From: Dolomedes plantarius
Lineage: Eukaryota > Arthropoda > Arachnida > Araneae > Dolomedidae
Direction of reading: 5' to 3'
Length of the DNA: 64,000 nucleotides
NCBI GenBank assembly: GCA_907164885.2
Contig: OU015493.1
Span: forward strand, 121,010,193-121,074,192
In this document: piece after piece, positions 33,929-46,098 of the stretch
Numbering within the stretch: position 1 is the stretch's first letter
How the letters are laid out: the number at the start of each line of letters is the position of its first letter
The notes under the pieces: model-generated
Databases searched by the model: none
Told to the model about the DNA's origin: nothing
What the model saw: the letters and a program-made list of their open reading frames with translations, nothing else
Translations under genes and position numbers: made by a program

Positions 33929-34616
33929 TTATGACATCGGCCTAGCTCTCATTTTGTGCTTTACTATTGACTGCATTTTTAAAGTCATATTGACGTTGAA
34001 CAATTTGAGCATACGGGTGGAAGGAACGATTTTGACACATGAACCGCAGTTCTTTTGTAGAGTAAATCTCACCATCATGATACTTTGAAGTACTTCGAGG
34101 GACAACTTATTCGGTAATTTATTTTTAATTACTTTGTATGTCGAAAAAGCACGTTCGACACTTGGGTTTGAAATTGGTAGTGTTATTAGCGCCATTGAAA
34201 ATTTAGCGATATTTTCAAATCGCTTTTTCCCCGCAGAATCACAATCTTCAAATACTTCTGAATAAAATTCAACAGAATTAGCTACATTTGACCACGATTT
34301 ATTTTGCAATTGATTCCATTTTGACTCTACATCACTTTTAGTGCCGTACAAGTGAGTTCGATGGAATTTCACAAAAATGTCATTGAGACTGGGTTTCACT
34401 TGAGATAATGCAACTTTAAGAAGAAGAATCATCTTGATGAAGATTGGACATCGTTCTCAGAACAAATAAGTTATCTGGTAATCGTTTTTGAATTTCTTGA
34501 GCTAAAGTACACAGAAATTTCTTACATCTCTCTTTGACATCTAATAATTCTTTCTCCTTGATATTTTGTGCAATAGATTGAAACTCAAAGCTAAAATACA
34601 TCGCTGATGTATGCAT
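33929..34616 (-). pseudogene. hAT transposase C-terminal fragment, frameshifted
   Basis: Two overlapping minus frames join near 34420 by a frameshift. The first (from 34616) reads SFEFQSIAQNIKEKELLDVK; the second ends with the hAT dimerisation domain: ISNPSVERAFSTYKVIKNKL, then SLEVLQSIMMVRFTL. The NPSVER.FS..K..K..L...L motif is the family signature. N-terminal BED finger and RNase H-like core are absent, so the copy is a deletion derivative that cannot make a full protein. Confidence 0.85.
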
Positions 34617-34985
34617 TAGATGGGACTGAAAATCGAAATCCGCTAATTCAGAACTTTTTTATTTTCTGTCGCCGTTACGCAAAACTGCCACTACTTACTT
34701 TATCTTTATAATAATTATATTCGAATGAAATATGCAGAATTTCCGGAAAGACCACAAAAGAGAAATACTGAAAAACACAGTAAAAGTAACACAAAACAGT
34801 CGCCACTTGCCACGTGTCGTGATTGCCGCGAAAAATGATAAAATTTGTTTATGATTGTATTTTGACTGTTTATTTTATTTCGTTTTAATGAGAGAAAGTA
34901 CCAATAAACTTGAAATCAACCTGATTAAAATTGAACTGAAGAGTTAATTTCTAATTACTTTTAACTTTAAATCTACGCTCCTAAC

Positions 34986-35166
34986 CAGTGGCGCACCCAG
35001 GATTTTTTCTTGGGGGGGGCCGAGATGAATGGATAAAAATATTTATAATGCATGGGGGGGGGGGCCGAGATGAACGAATAAAAATATTTATAATGCAAAA
35101 TCAATATTTCTACTTCTTTGGGGGGGGGCCAGGGCCCCCTGGGCCCCCCCCCTGGGTGCGCCACTG
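34986..35166. mobile_element. hAT-type MITE nested inside the hAT element
   Basis: Near-palindromic 181-bp element with ends CAGTGGCGCACCCAGG and CCTGGGTGCGCCACTG and the perfect 8-bp duplication CTCCTAAC (34978-34985 and 35167-35174). G and C homopolymers fill the interior. It forms the third level of nesting in this locus. Confidence 0.93.
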
Positions 35167-36688
35167 CTCCTAACCCCCCCCCCCCCCCATAGAGAATTCC
35201 CCTAAAAAAAGAGTAACTTCTAAAAAATGCGCCAAAAAAATGTACCCCCTAGAAAATACCCCTAAAAAAATGTTCCCCCCTCATGTGCCCCTAAGAAAAT
35301 GTGGCCCCTAAAAACACCCCTTTTCATCTAATTTACCCCCAAATTTAGGGGCAAAACCCCCAAGTTGGCAACACTGTCTCGAATAGTATTTATTATGTCA
35401 TCGTCGCTCAGTTTTCCCACAGACTTCCACGTCTTCATATACCCTTACATAATCAGAAAAAATAACGTTATCACAGTTAAGTTTTTTGAATTCAGGAAAA
35501 TCTGTATCAATATCGTCACATTCTTCGATATGATTGTTCTCTTCGGCGGGAATGAATTCAGTATGACGAAAGCAATTACTAATTGTGCTTAATTTAACAT
35601 CATCCCTTGGGGCGTATAGATCATTTATAGCGGTCAGCAGAGTAATATCGTAATTTTCACCACAATCTAAAGAAAAAATGATTTGTTTTATGAGTCTCTT
35701 AAGATAATTTGTTTTAAGATTCTGGATGATTCCTTGATCCATTGGTTGTAGCTTCGCAGTTGTGTTTGGCGGCAAATATTCAACCTGTATGAAACTCAGT
35801 TCTGGAAGGTTATTGTGGCAGGTTGCGTTATCTACAAATAAGAGAATTTTACGCTTTTGCCTCGAAAACTGCTTATCTATTGATTTTTAACCAGTTACTG
35901 AAGATGTCTTGTGTCATCCATGCTTTTGTATTGGATACATAATCAATCGGCAGTGTTCTAATTTCTTTAAGATGTCGTGGATTCTTGGACTTTTCAATCA
36001 CTAATAATATAAGCTTTTCGCTCCCATCCATATTAGCACAAACTAAAGCTATAATCCTCTCTTTACTGCTTTTACCTCCTACGCAAACATCCCCTTTAGA
36101 ATGTAATGTCTTGTTTGGCAAGAGTTTATAAAAAAAATGCAGTTTCGTCCGCATTAAAAAAATATCTTTCGGCAGGTAAGTAGAGAAAAGCCGTGGCAGT
36201 TTCGTACCGAAATTAGTGCATACGTCTTCGTTTACATCAGAGCTTTGGCCACATACAGTTTGATAAGAAATATTTTGCCTTGACTTAAATCGAGAAAGCC
36301 ATCCATCACTGCATTTAAAATCTTCAATACCCATTCGACTTCCCAATTCATCACCTTCGTCTGCACTAGATGTCCATTTATCGGAAAATTTCGAGATCTA
36401 ACATCCTGGAACCATAGCAGTAGAGCGTTTTCTAGATCTTCTTGGGACGCGTTTCCTTCCTCTAGCAAATTTTGATTTTCCCCATGAATTGACTCCTTGT
36501 TTTTCAAATAAGATGACAAGGTATTTTTTTTTTATTCCTTAGTCAGCTGCTAACTTTGTTTTGCATTCGCCATTCTCTACTTTCTTTAAAATTTCTACCT
36601 TTGTCTCCAAAGTTAGGGTTTTGTACTTTCTACTTGTATACATCCTGTATTTTTACACGTTCACACCACACACTGAGAAAGAAAAACT

Positions 36689-36865
36689 TGCCAGGTGATA
36701 GCCAAATGGCTAGGGCGCTGGCATTCGGTTCAGATCCTGTGAGTTCGAGCCTCACTGTTGGCATGGATGCTTGTAGCCGTTCGGAATCGGCTTTAAACTG
36801 TAGGTTCCGGTCTAATTAGCCTCGTGTAGCAAAAAGTTGACCGTAACGCTCTAAACCAAACCAGG
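36689..36865 (+). mobile_element. tRNA-derived SINE, second full-length copy
   Basis: A-box tagccaaatggctagg, B-box agttcgagcctcac and body cgttcggaatcggctttaaa match the 33312 copy. It is 177 bp, flanked by AAGAAAAACT at 36679-36688 and 36866-36875. The empty site survives in the first Tigger copy near 2551. Confidence 0.87.
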
Positions 36866-37332
36866 AAGAAAAACTAGATCACATTAACTTATTTGCACTG
36901 CAGGCATAACTGCCGCAGCTCCCTAGAATCTGTAGTAAAGACTGGTTTTTCTGAAATTCTAAGAAAATCGATACAAATAACGGAAAATCGCTTTGTCCGT
37001 TAAGCAGTGATGTCCCTGACGTTTAGCACAAATGCAATAGTCTAGGAATGCAGGCATGTGCCTCTTTACACACAAAGGAAATACAGATGATTTTGACACA
37101 CAAAATAATAAGTACAGCGTGTATTTTCTCCGTTAAACGAGGAAAAAGAAATTTTTTTGTCAAATTTTTAGTTCGAATTAACCGAAGCGATAAAAATTTA
37201 GTTCGAATTAATGAGATATTTTTAACATTAATTCCAATACAAGTTTTTGAGGGCCTTTGGAATAGTTCGAATTAACCGAAAGTTCGATTTAACAGAGTTC
37301 GAATTAACGAGCGTCCACTATATATATATATA

Positions 37333-37488
37333 CAGTGGAATCACGATCTATCGTTTTTCAAGGAACCGACTGAACTGAACGACAAATATGGGAACATAAC
37401 TAAACAATCTGAACATCGGGACTGGGTGAAATAAACGACACATACGGGAAAACGATGATTCGGAGAACGATCGATCGAGATTCCATTG
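37333..37488. mobile_element. Tigger-type MITE flanked by TA
   Basis: Ends CAGTGGAATCACGATC (37333) and GATCGAGATTCCATTG (37488) are inverted, with TA at 37331-37332 and 37489-37490. It is 156 bp and non-coding, squeezed between a Tigger and a Tc1 element. Confidence 0.83.
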
Positions 37489-37494
37489 TATGTA

Positions 37495-38814
37495 CACTTA
37501 GACAAAACATATAGGTTTCGACGGAAAAGGCAAAGTTTTAAAGTTTGGCGACCAATGAATGAACTTGTAACGCTGCAGCGCGTCTTAACTGCGCAACTGG
37601 CAGGATATTAAAGAGGAGAAATTTCGATTAAAGGTCTTAAATTTTTTGCGAATTTCATTCCGTGTACTCAGATAGACAGTAACTATGCCTCGAATACAGG
37701 TGCGTGAACAATATGCGCAGATATCAGCATTTGAGAGAGGACGTGCAGTTGGGCTCAAAGAAGCTGGTTGGTCTAATCTGTGAATCGCTCGATTTGGATA
37801 GGAGCTATGTCACTATTAGACGATGTTGGCAGGAATGGGTGAACGATGGCCGAACACAGCGTCAAGAAGGAAGCGGTCGGCCTAGAGAAACGACAGAACG
37901 TGAGGACCGAGCAATCGTCCGAGCGGCACTCACAGTCCCAGATTCCTCATTATCATCGTACGTGCAACTGGTGCTTCAGTGACCGCAAGTACCATTCATA
38001 GGCGGCTCAGAGAAAGCGGGCTGAGCTCACGGCGCCCATTGCGCCGACTACCATTGACCTCGGTACGTCGACAAGCCCGTTTGCAATGGTGTCGGGCACA
38101 TTCGACCTGAAATGTCACTGACTAGAGTAGACTTGTCTTCATTGATGAGTCCCGCTTCGAATTGAGCCCCGATAACCAGCGAATACGTGTCTGGAGACGC
38201 CCCGGACAGCGGTGAGATACCAACCTGTGTTCCACCATAAGGCCGACAACCAGGAGTGATAGTCTGGAGTGCCATTTCATTTAATAACAGGACCCCTTTG
38301 GTTGTCATTGGCACCCTTACAGCACAGTGGTACGTCGACGATATTCTACGCCCCGTTGTGTTGTCCTTCTTATCACGCCATCCTGGGCTTACATTTCAGC
38401 AAGATAATGTCCGCCCGCACACGGCGATACTGCTTGTCTTCATGCTTGCCCAACGCTATCTTGGCCAGCAAGGTTGCCGGATCTCTCCCCATTGAGCACG
38501 CTTGGAGTATTATGAGCAGGGCCCTCCAACCAGCTCGGGATTTTGACGATCTAATGCGCGAATTGGACAGAATTTGGCATGATATCCCGCAGAGTACATC
38601 CGCCACCGCTATCAAACAATGCCAAGCGAATAACTGCTTGCATAAGGGACAGAGGTGGACCAACGTGCTATTGACTTTTTCACTTTGTGAAGCTCTTTCT
38701 CTTGGTTAAATCATCCAATTTTTCTCAAATTGTAATCAATTGTTTTTTTGTACATGTACATTAATCACATCTACCGATTTTCGTCCCATTCGGATAACTC
38801 TTTCTTGGTGCGTC

Positions 38815-38848
<34 letters not shown>

Positions 38849-38857
38849 TGTCTAAGA

Positions 38858-38860
<3 letters not shown>
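37495..38860 (+). mobile_element. Tc1-type transposon, decayed
   Basis: Ends CACTTAGACAAAA (37495) and a T-rich counterpart ending GTGTCTAAGAGTG (38860) are flanked by TA at 37493-37494 and 38861-38862. A T homopolymer has expanded inside the right end. The element is 1366 bp with a broken transposase. Confidence 0.85.
37685..38690 (+). pseudogene. Tc1 transposase pseudogene
   Basis: From the ATG at 37685 the frame reads QYAQISAFERGRAVGLKEAG and then hits a stop. A shifted frame continues with the second HTH and linker (RRCWQEWVNDGRT, GSGRPRETTEREDRA). The catalytic pieces survive in further frames: FIDESRFELSPDNQ (first D, near 38150), LTFQQDNVRPHTA (second D, near 38400) and LPIEHAWSIM (third residue, E, near 38495). 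At least three frame breaks and several stops make it dead. Confidence 0.85.
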
Positions 38861-38895
<35 letters not shown>

Positions 38896-39200
38896 TACCA
38901 AAGTATTTGAATTTTAAGTGCCCCACCTCAACAACCCCCCCCCCCCCGTAAAAAAGAAAAAGTAAAACTTAAAAATATATCACACTATAGATTTTCTCTT
39001 CATTTCCTATTAAGTGAAACTATGATTATCTGTGGTATACATCTGAGGCTAGCCAAAAAGATCAGATGAAATTTAGGTAGAGAATAAAATCGATGAGTGA
39101 AGCAAGAAAACATGCCCATGAAAGAGGAGCAAAAAGTAACTATTAACTAATTATTAAAGCAAAAAGTTTATTATTATAAAAGTTAATTATTATATATATA

Positions 39201-39797
39201 CTAGTATATAACCCCCGTCAAAAATGACGGAATGTTGATCAGCGTTTCAAGAGGTGATTCATTATTTTCATCGGGCATTGCTGAAAACTGTACTTAAACA
39301 GCAGTAAACAACAAAACAAAACTAAACTAAATCAAAACTGTTTCAAAAGTGAATGACTCACCACACAGCAGGCATTGCTGAAAACGATACTTAAACAGCA
39401 GTAAACAACAATAAAATAAAACAAAAATAAAACGTGAAACACAATTTAATTAACATTAAAATTTAACATTAAAAATGTAGTTAATTAAAGGGAATATGAA
39501 AAACCATGGAGTAGAATGAATTCGAAATTCAAGTGAATGTCTCAATTGAATAAATGATTCTTTTCAATGGATATTTTAATTTGAAGATATTTCAAAAACT
39601 AAACGGTTTTGAGCTAGGGTGTTCACTTGAAATTTTCATATTTTTTAAAGGGCTTTCAAAATATGTATCTTTTGTGGTATTATTTTTCAAGAAAAATTTC
39701 AGAAAATGGCGTCGCAATGTTAAGATGTTCCCGACCTGGTCCGTCCCGGAATGGTTACCTACAGTTTTTCTACTCTAGGCTTTTATATAAGTAAAGA
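39201..39797 (-). mobile_element. Non-autonomous Helitron, second family
   Basis: On the minus strand it starts TCTTTACTTATATAAAAGCC (39797 leftwards) and ends with the hairpin CCGTCA/TGACGG (39226-39241) and ACTAG, the last four at 39204-39201. Flanks are A (39200) and T (39798). Inside, a block with cattgctgaaaac and cagcagtaaacaac is duplicated (about 39277 and 39372). It is 597 bp with no coding frame. Confidence 0.75.
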
Positions 39798-39814
39798 TAT
39801 ATACTCGTATATAT

Positions 39815-40578
39815 AAAGAAAATCGCAACGGATATTTTTATAGACGAAATAATGTCGAAGAAAATATTCTAATTAAATGCAACGGTCAATGTATGCAATT
39901 AAGTTGTATGTTAAATATCCATAAAACATACTAATTTTAATTAAATTGTTAAAAAACTTCCATCTCAATTAGTTTAGTGGTTAAATTTTATCTTTTACCG
40001 TATTTCAATATTTTTTTGTCAATTTAATTCATTGTCATGCACGTGACGCAAAATTAATTTGCAGTATCATTAAAAGAACTTCCATCTCAATTAGTTTAGT
40101 GGTTAAATTTTATCTTTTACCGCATTTCAATATTTTTTTTGTCAATTTAATTCATTGTCATGTACGCGACGCAAAATTAATTTGCAGTATCATTAAAAGA
40201 AAAGAAACCCCGTGATTAGCATTTAATAAATTAAACTCTAAAAATTAATCTTTAAAAATTCACCAAAAATCAGAAAATGGAGGTAAAGATCCGAAAAAGA
40301 TTTCTTTTTATAGGAATTTTTATGATCTTTCTCGTGATATAAATTTTATAACCCTCAGATAATTATTTTAAATGCAAACTTTAAAGAATGTTACAAAAGC
40401 AGATAAAATTTGATTTTAAAAAATCTAAGAAGAATTTTTGAAAAATCTTTCTTAGTGCACCGCTACACCATAAGAAGAATCTTCATGCAAAATTTCAGCC
40501 CTTTAGGTCCAGCGGTTTGGTCTGTGCGTTATCTTTCAGTCACCCAGTCAGTCAGTTTCCAAACTGTTTTATATACAG
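39815..40578 (-). mobile_element. Helitron family A relative, 3'-truncated, abutting the array
   Basis: Its minus-strand 5' end TCTGTATATAAAACAG at 40578 directly joins the CTAG of the next monomer. The body resembles the 50038 copy. A 120-bp stretch starting acttccatctcaattagttt is tandemly doubled (about 39957 and 40079). Towards 39815 it breaks off without a CTAG terminus. Confidence 0.65.
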
Positions 40579-43500
40579 ACTAGCTGAAAACCCGCACTTC
40601 GCTACGGAGTACATTCAAATTAACGGTCAATGTATGCAATTAATGCCAAAAAAAAAAAAAAAAAAGGACATAGTAAAGAATATAGAACAGTTTGAGGAAC
40701 ATATCTTTTACTGTATTTTAATATTTTTTTGGATAATGTCCGATCGTCTGCCACATTAGCAAGGGAAAAAATAATTTTTTTGTCTATTTCATTGTTATGG
40801 ACGTGACGATAAATTTATTTAAAGTACCAGAAAAAGAAATCACGTTATCAGCATTTAACAAATTAAATTCTAAAATTTAACATTTAAAAATTCACCAAAA
40901 ATCAGAAAATGGATGTAAAGATTCGATAAAGATTTCATTTTAAAGGAATTTTTATGATCTTTCTCGTGATATAAATTTCTTAACCCTCAAATTATTATTT
41001 TAAATGCAAACTTAAAAAAAGTTACTAAAACAGCTTAAAAATTTAATTATTAAAAATCTAAGAAAAATTTTTCAAAAATCTTTCTTAGTGCACCCCTACA
41101 CTATAAGAAGAATCGCCATGCAAAATTTCAGCCCTTTAGGTCCAGCGGTTTGGTCTGTGCGTTGTATGTCGGTGAGTCAGCCAGTCAGTCAGTTACGGAA
41201 CTGTTTTATATATATAGACTAGCTGAAAACCCGCCATTCAAATTAAATACAACGGCCAATGTATGCAATTAATGCCAAAAAAATTAAATATATATATTTA
41301 TAATAAATGCGACGATCAATGTATACAATTAATGTAAAAAATATATTTTATAAAAAAATCGTAAGGGATATTTATTTTTTTTAGATAATATCTAATCGTC
41401 TGCCGCATTAGAAAGAAAAAAAAACACATTTTTTTGTCTATTTAGTTGTTATGCACGTGACAATAAATTTATTTAAAATGGCAGAAAAAGAAATCACGTG
41501 ATCAGCTTTTAATAAATTAAATTTTAAAAATTAATCTTTAAAAATTCACCAAAAATCAGGAAATGGAGGTAAAGGTTCGAAAAAGATTTCATTTTAAAGG
41601 AATTTTTATGATCTATCTCGTGATATAAATTTTATAACCCTCAATGTGTTATTTTAAATGCAAACGTAAAAAAAGTTTAAAAAATAGCTTAAAAATTTAA
41701 TTTTAAAAAATCTAAGAAGAATTTTTGAAAAATCTTTCTTAGTGCACCCCTACACCATAAGAAGAATCTTCATGCAAAATTTCAGCCCTTTAGGTCCAGC
41801 GGTTTGGTCTGTGCGTTATCTTTCAGTCACCCAGTCAGTCAGTTTCCAAACTGTTTTATATACAGACTAGCTGAAAACCCGCACTTCGCTACGGAGTACA
41901 TTCAAATTAAATACAACGGTCAATGTATGCAATTAATGCCAAAAAAAAAAAGACATAGTAAAGAATATAGAACAGTTTGAGGAACATATCTTTTACTGTA
42001 TTTTAATATTTTTTTGGATAATGTCCGATCGTCTGCCACATTAGCAAGGGAAAAAATATTTTTTTTGTCTATTTCATTGTTATGGACGTGACGATAAATT
42101 TATTTAAAGTACCAGAAAAAGAAATCACGTTATCAGCATTTAACAAATTAAATTCTAAAATTTAACATTTAAAAATTCACCAAAAATCAGAAAATGGATG
42201 TAAAGATTCGATAAAGATTTCATTTTAAAGGAATTTTTATGATCTTTCTCGTGATATAAATTTCTTAACCCTCAAATTATTATTTTAAATGCAAACTTAA
42301 AAAAAGTTACTAAAACAGCTTAAAAATTTAATTATTAAAAATCTAAGAAAAATTTTTCAAAAATCTTTCTTAGTGCACCCCTACACTATAAGAAGAATCG
42401 CCATGCAAAATTTCAGCCCTTTAGGTCCAGCGGTTTGGTCTGTGCGTTGTATGTCGGTGAGTCAGCCAGTCAGTCAGTTACGGAACTGTTTTATATATAT
42501 AGACTAGCTGAAAACCCGCCATTCAAATTAAATACAACGGCCAATGTATGCAATTAATGCCAAAAAAATTAAATATATATATTTATAATAAATGCGACGA
42601 TCAATGTATACAATTAATGTAAAAAATATATTTTATAAAAAAATCGTAAGGGATATTTATTTTTTTTAGATAATATCTAATCGTCTGCCGCATTAGAAAG
42701 AAAAAAAACACATTTTTTTGTCTATTTAGTTGTTATGCACGTGACAATAAATTTATTTAAAATGGCAGAAAAAGAAATCACGTGATCAGCTTTTAATAAA
42801 TTAAATTTTAAAAATTAATCTTTAAAAATTCACCAAAAATCAGGAAATGGAGGTAAAGGTTCGAAAAAGATTTCATTTTAAAGGAATTTTTATGATCTAT
42901 CTCGTGATATAAATTTTATAACCCTCAATGTGTTATTTTAAATGCAAACGTAAAAAAAGTTTAAAAAATAGCTTAAAAATTTAATTTTAAAAAATCTAAG
43001 AAGAATTTTTGAAAAATCTTTCTTAGTGCACCCCTACACTATTAGAAGAATCGCCATGCAAAATTTCAGCCCTTTAGGTCCAGCGGTTTGGTCTGTGCGT
43101 TATCTTTCAGTCACCCAGTCAGTCAGTTTCCAAACTGTTTTATATACAGACTAGCTGAAAACCCGCACTTCGCTACGGAGTACATTCAAATTAAATACAA
43201 CGGTCAATGTATGCAATTAATGCCAAAAAAAAAAAAAAAAAGGACATAGTAAAGAATATAGAACAGTTTGAGGAACATATCTTTTACTGTATTTTAATAT
43301 TTTTTTGGATAATGTCCGATCGTCTGCCACATTAGCAAGGGAAAAAATAATTTTTTTGTCTATTTCATTGTTATGGACGTGACGATAAATTTATTTAAAG
43401 TACCAGAAAAAGAAATCACGTTATCAGCATTTAACAAATTAAATTCTAAAATTTAACATTTAAAAATTCACCAAAAATCAGAAAATGGATGTAAAGATTC

Positions 43501-44443
43501 GATAAAGATTTCATTTTAAAGGAATTTTTATGATCTTTCTCGTGATATAAATTTCTTAACCCTCAAATTATTATTTTAAATGCAAACTTAAAAAAAGTTA
43601 CTAAAACAGCTTAAAAATTTAATTATTAAAAATCTAAGAAAAATTTTTCAAAAATCTTTCTTAGTGCACCCCTACACTATAAGAAGAATCGCCATGCAAA
43701 ATTTCAGCCCTTTAGGTCCAGCGGTTTGGTCTGTGCGTTGTATGTCGGTGAGTCAGCCAGTCAGTCAGTTACGGAACTGTTTTATATATATAGACTAGCT
43801 GAAAACCCGCCATTCAAATTAAATACAACGGCCAATGTATGCAATTAATGCCAAAAAAATTAAATATATATATTTATAATAAATGCGACGATCAATGTAT
43901 ACAATTAATGTAAAAAATATATTTTATAAAAAAATCGTAAGGGATATTTATTTTTTTTAGATAATATCTAATCGTCTGCCGCATTAGAAAGAAAAAAAAC
44001 ACATTTTTTTGTCTATTTAGTTGTTATGCACGTGACAATAAATTTATTTAAAATGGCAGAAAAAGAAATCACGTGATCAGCTTTTAATAAATTAAATTTT
44101 AAAAATTAATCTTTAAAAATTCACCAAAAATCAGGAAATGGAGGTAAAGGTTCGAAAAAGATTTCATTTTAAAGGAATTTTTATGATCTATCTCGTGATA
44201 TAAATTTTATAACCCTCAATGTGTTATTTTAAATGCAAACGTAAAAAAAGTTTAAAAAATAGCTTAAAAATTTAATTTTAAAAAATCTAAGAAGAATTTT
44301 TGAAAAATCTTTCTTAGTGCACCCCTACACTATTAGAAGAATCGCCATGCAAAATTTCAGCCCTTTAGGTCCAGCGGTTTGGTCTGTGCGTTGTATGTCA
44401 GTCAGTCAGTGAATGAATGAGTCAGTTACGGAACTGTTTTATA

Positions 44444-46098
44444 CAGTGGCTCCCAAAAGTGTTCGTACACTTACGATTTTCAATGAAATAGGGGTCTATC
44501 CATTGATTAAAATGAATACTTCAGAATGGGTATTTAATAATAAGATCTATAATCTATTCTTAACAAAACTACATGAAATATTTTGAAAACATAGTAAAAC
44601 TTTATTTTTAAGAAACCAATAATCCAAAAGTAACAAAAACTTTATCTCACAAAAGTCATCGTACACTTGTAAAAAAATCTCTACATATTAGTAAATATTC
44701 TAATTTTTCGTTAAATTAATATTTAGTAGGATATCCTTTAGCATCCACAACAGCTTTTAGACGTCTGGGAATAGATTGCTTTAGTTCTTTTGTAATTTTT
44801 GCATCAATATTCATCCATTCTTCCATCATAATTGTTTTTAGTTCGCTTTTCGTGTGAATGTCGTGTTTTCGTACTCGAACCTCCAGTTCTCTCCAAATAT
44901 GTTCTATTGGGTTTAAATCTGGCGATTGACATGGTGTTTTCAAAACTTGTGGACAATTATAGAGACACCAGATGCGAACGTTGAGAGCCGTGTGCTTAGG
45001 ATCGTTATCTTGATAAAAAACAAAGTTGTTTCCAATACTCAAATTTTGAGCTGATAATTTTAAATTGTCTCTTAAAATATTTATAAAAACAGCATGATTC
45101 ATTATGCCATCAATAAATACCAAATTTCCTAGTCCTGGTGTTGACATGCACCCCCACACAAGGATACCTCCACCGGCATGCTTAACTGTTCCTACTAAGT
45201 TCTTGCGATTAAGTTCCTCATTTTTTTCTTCTCCATACAATTATACGCCTATCAGCATCAAAAATGTTCATCGGCAAATAAGACATTATTCCAATAGGTT
45301 TGGGGCTTATTTATCATTGATAGTGCGAAGGGAAGCCTAAACTTTCTGTTTTTCTCACTCACAAAAAATCTTCTATGGGCAGAACGCCTATGTAATCCAG
45401 CTGCTCTGAGAACTCGTCAAAAAATTTCAGGTGAAATTGAAGTAGAAAATGTTTCATTCAATTCTGCAGAAACTTTTACAGCATTCAAACGTGAATTTTT
45501 CACAAATTTTCTAATTATAAATCTGTGATCACGTTTTGTTAACTTTTCCGGACGGCCTTTTCTTACCTTGTTTTCGATCCAATTTTCTTCTTTAAAGCGT
45601 TTTTTCACATACTGCACAGTTGAATCGGATAAATTAAGTAATTTAGCAATATTCCGAACTGATTTACCACTACTATGATGAAAAATAATCAATTTTCGAA
45701 TACTGTTTGTTGTTTCTTTACGACTACGAGCCATTTTTAAATAATAAATAGAATATTACGGAGTAGGCAAGAAAAAATTAAAGCCAAACGATATTTTAAA
45801 TGCCACCACAATTCAAAAATAAAAATAAAGCGCCAGACGATAATTTTAATTATGAATTTATCTGAAAATATTTCAGTGTACGATGACTTTTGTGAGATAA
45901 AGTTTTTGTTACTTTTTGATTACTGGTTTCTTAAAAATAAAGTTTTGCTATGTTTTAAAAATATTTCATGTAGTTTTGTTAAGAATAGATTATAGATCTT
46001 ATTATTAAATACCCATTCTGAAATATTCATTTTAATTAATGGATAGACCCCTATTTCATTGAAAATCGTAAGTGTACGAACATTTTTGGGAGCCACTG
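44444..46098 (-). mobile_element. Tc1-type transposon with long inverted repeats, inside the Helitron array
   Basis: Inverted repeats of about 220 bp start CAGTGGCTCCCAAAAGTGTT at 44444 and end with the counterpart at 46098, flanked by TA at 44442-44443 and 46099-46100. It landed in the TATA near the 5' terminus of the last Helitron monomer. The transposase reads on the minus strand. Confidence 0.92.
44716..45734 (-). pseudogene. Tc1 transposase pseudogene
   Basis: The N-terminal part from 45734 is clean (IRKLIIFHHSSGKSVRNIAK, then STVQYVKKRF and KVRKGRPEKLTKRDHRF) up to a TGA near 45417. The middle (AAGLHRRSAHRRFFVSEKNR, WNNVLFADE) follows in the same frame. A small deletion near 45265 then removes residues after the first catalytic D, and a frameshift in an A run near 45240 follows. 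The C-terminal frame (45240-44716) keeps D in FYQDNDPKHTA and E in SPDLNPIEHIW, 34 residues apart. Three lesions make it non-functional. Confidence 0.9.

Larger units (their letters stand above)
33618..35376 (-). mobile_element. hAT transposon nested in Tigger
   Basis: Inverted ends CAGTGTTGCCAAC (33618) and GTTGGCAACACTG (35376) are flanked by the perfect 8-bp duplication TCTCGAAT (33610-33617 and 35377-35384), diagnostic for hAT. It is 1759 bp and holds the C-terminal part of a transposase on the minus strand and a nested MITE at 34986-35166. Confidence 0.93.
33240..36643 (-). pseudogene. Tigger transposase, broken by insertions and frameshifts
   Basis: Minus-strand pieces in order: Psq HTH from 36643 (KYKTLTLETKVEILKKVENG), CENP-B HTH (WFQDVRSR, then WLSRFKSRQN near 36290), and the first catalytic part (ALVCANMDGSEK, then NTKAWMTQDIFSNWL near 35900). 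Next comes the second part, LPPNTTAKLQPMDQGIIQNL near 35730, which is the conserved region of DDE_1 transposases, and an acidic tail. The last piece lies beyond the hAT insertion (IREDEIEQTLSKSEVDAE, MDYIKTMKAFILMEPSS). Stops, frameshifts and the insertions make it non-functional. Confidence 0.87.
32937..37320 (-). mobile_element. Tigger/pogo-type transposon with nested insertions
   Basis: The left end CAGTGGAAGCTCGTTAATTC and right end GAATTAACGAGCGTCCACTA are the same inverted repeat as the 1575-3007 copy, with one change at the right tip. About 4.4 kb overall, it contains two SINEs (33312-33487 and 36689-36865) and a hAT element (33618-35376). Removing those leaves about 2.3 kb, a normal Tigger length. 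TA microsatellites lie on both sides. Confidence 0.88.

Noticed and set aside
34973..35173. Gly/Pro-rich small proteins
   Set aside because: They translate the G and C homopolymers of a near-palindromic MITE.
40579..44443. CRISPR-like or satellite array
   Set aside because: Unit length near 640 bp, Helitron termini at every junction and the eukaryotic setting exclude CRISPR; ordinary satellite is less likely given exact CTAG/TC joins.
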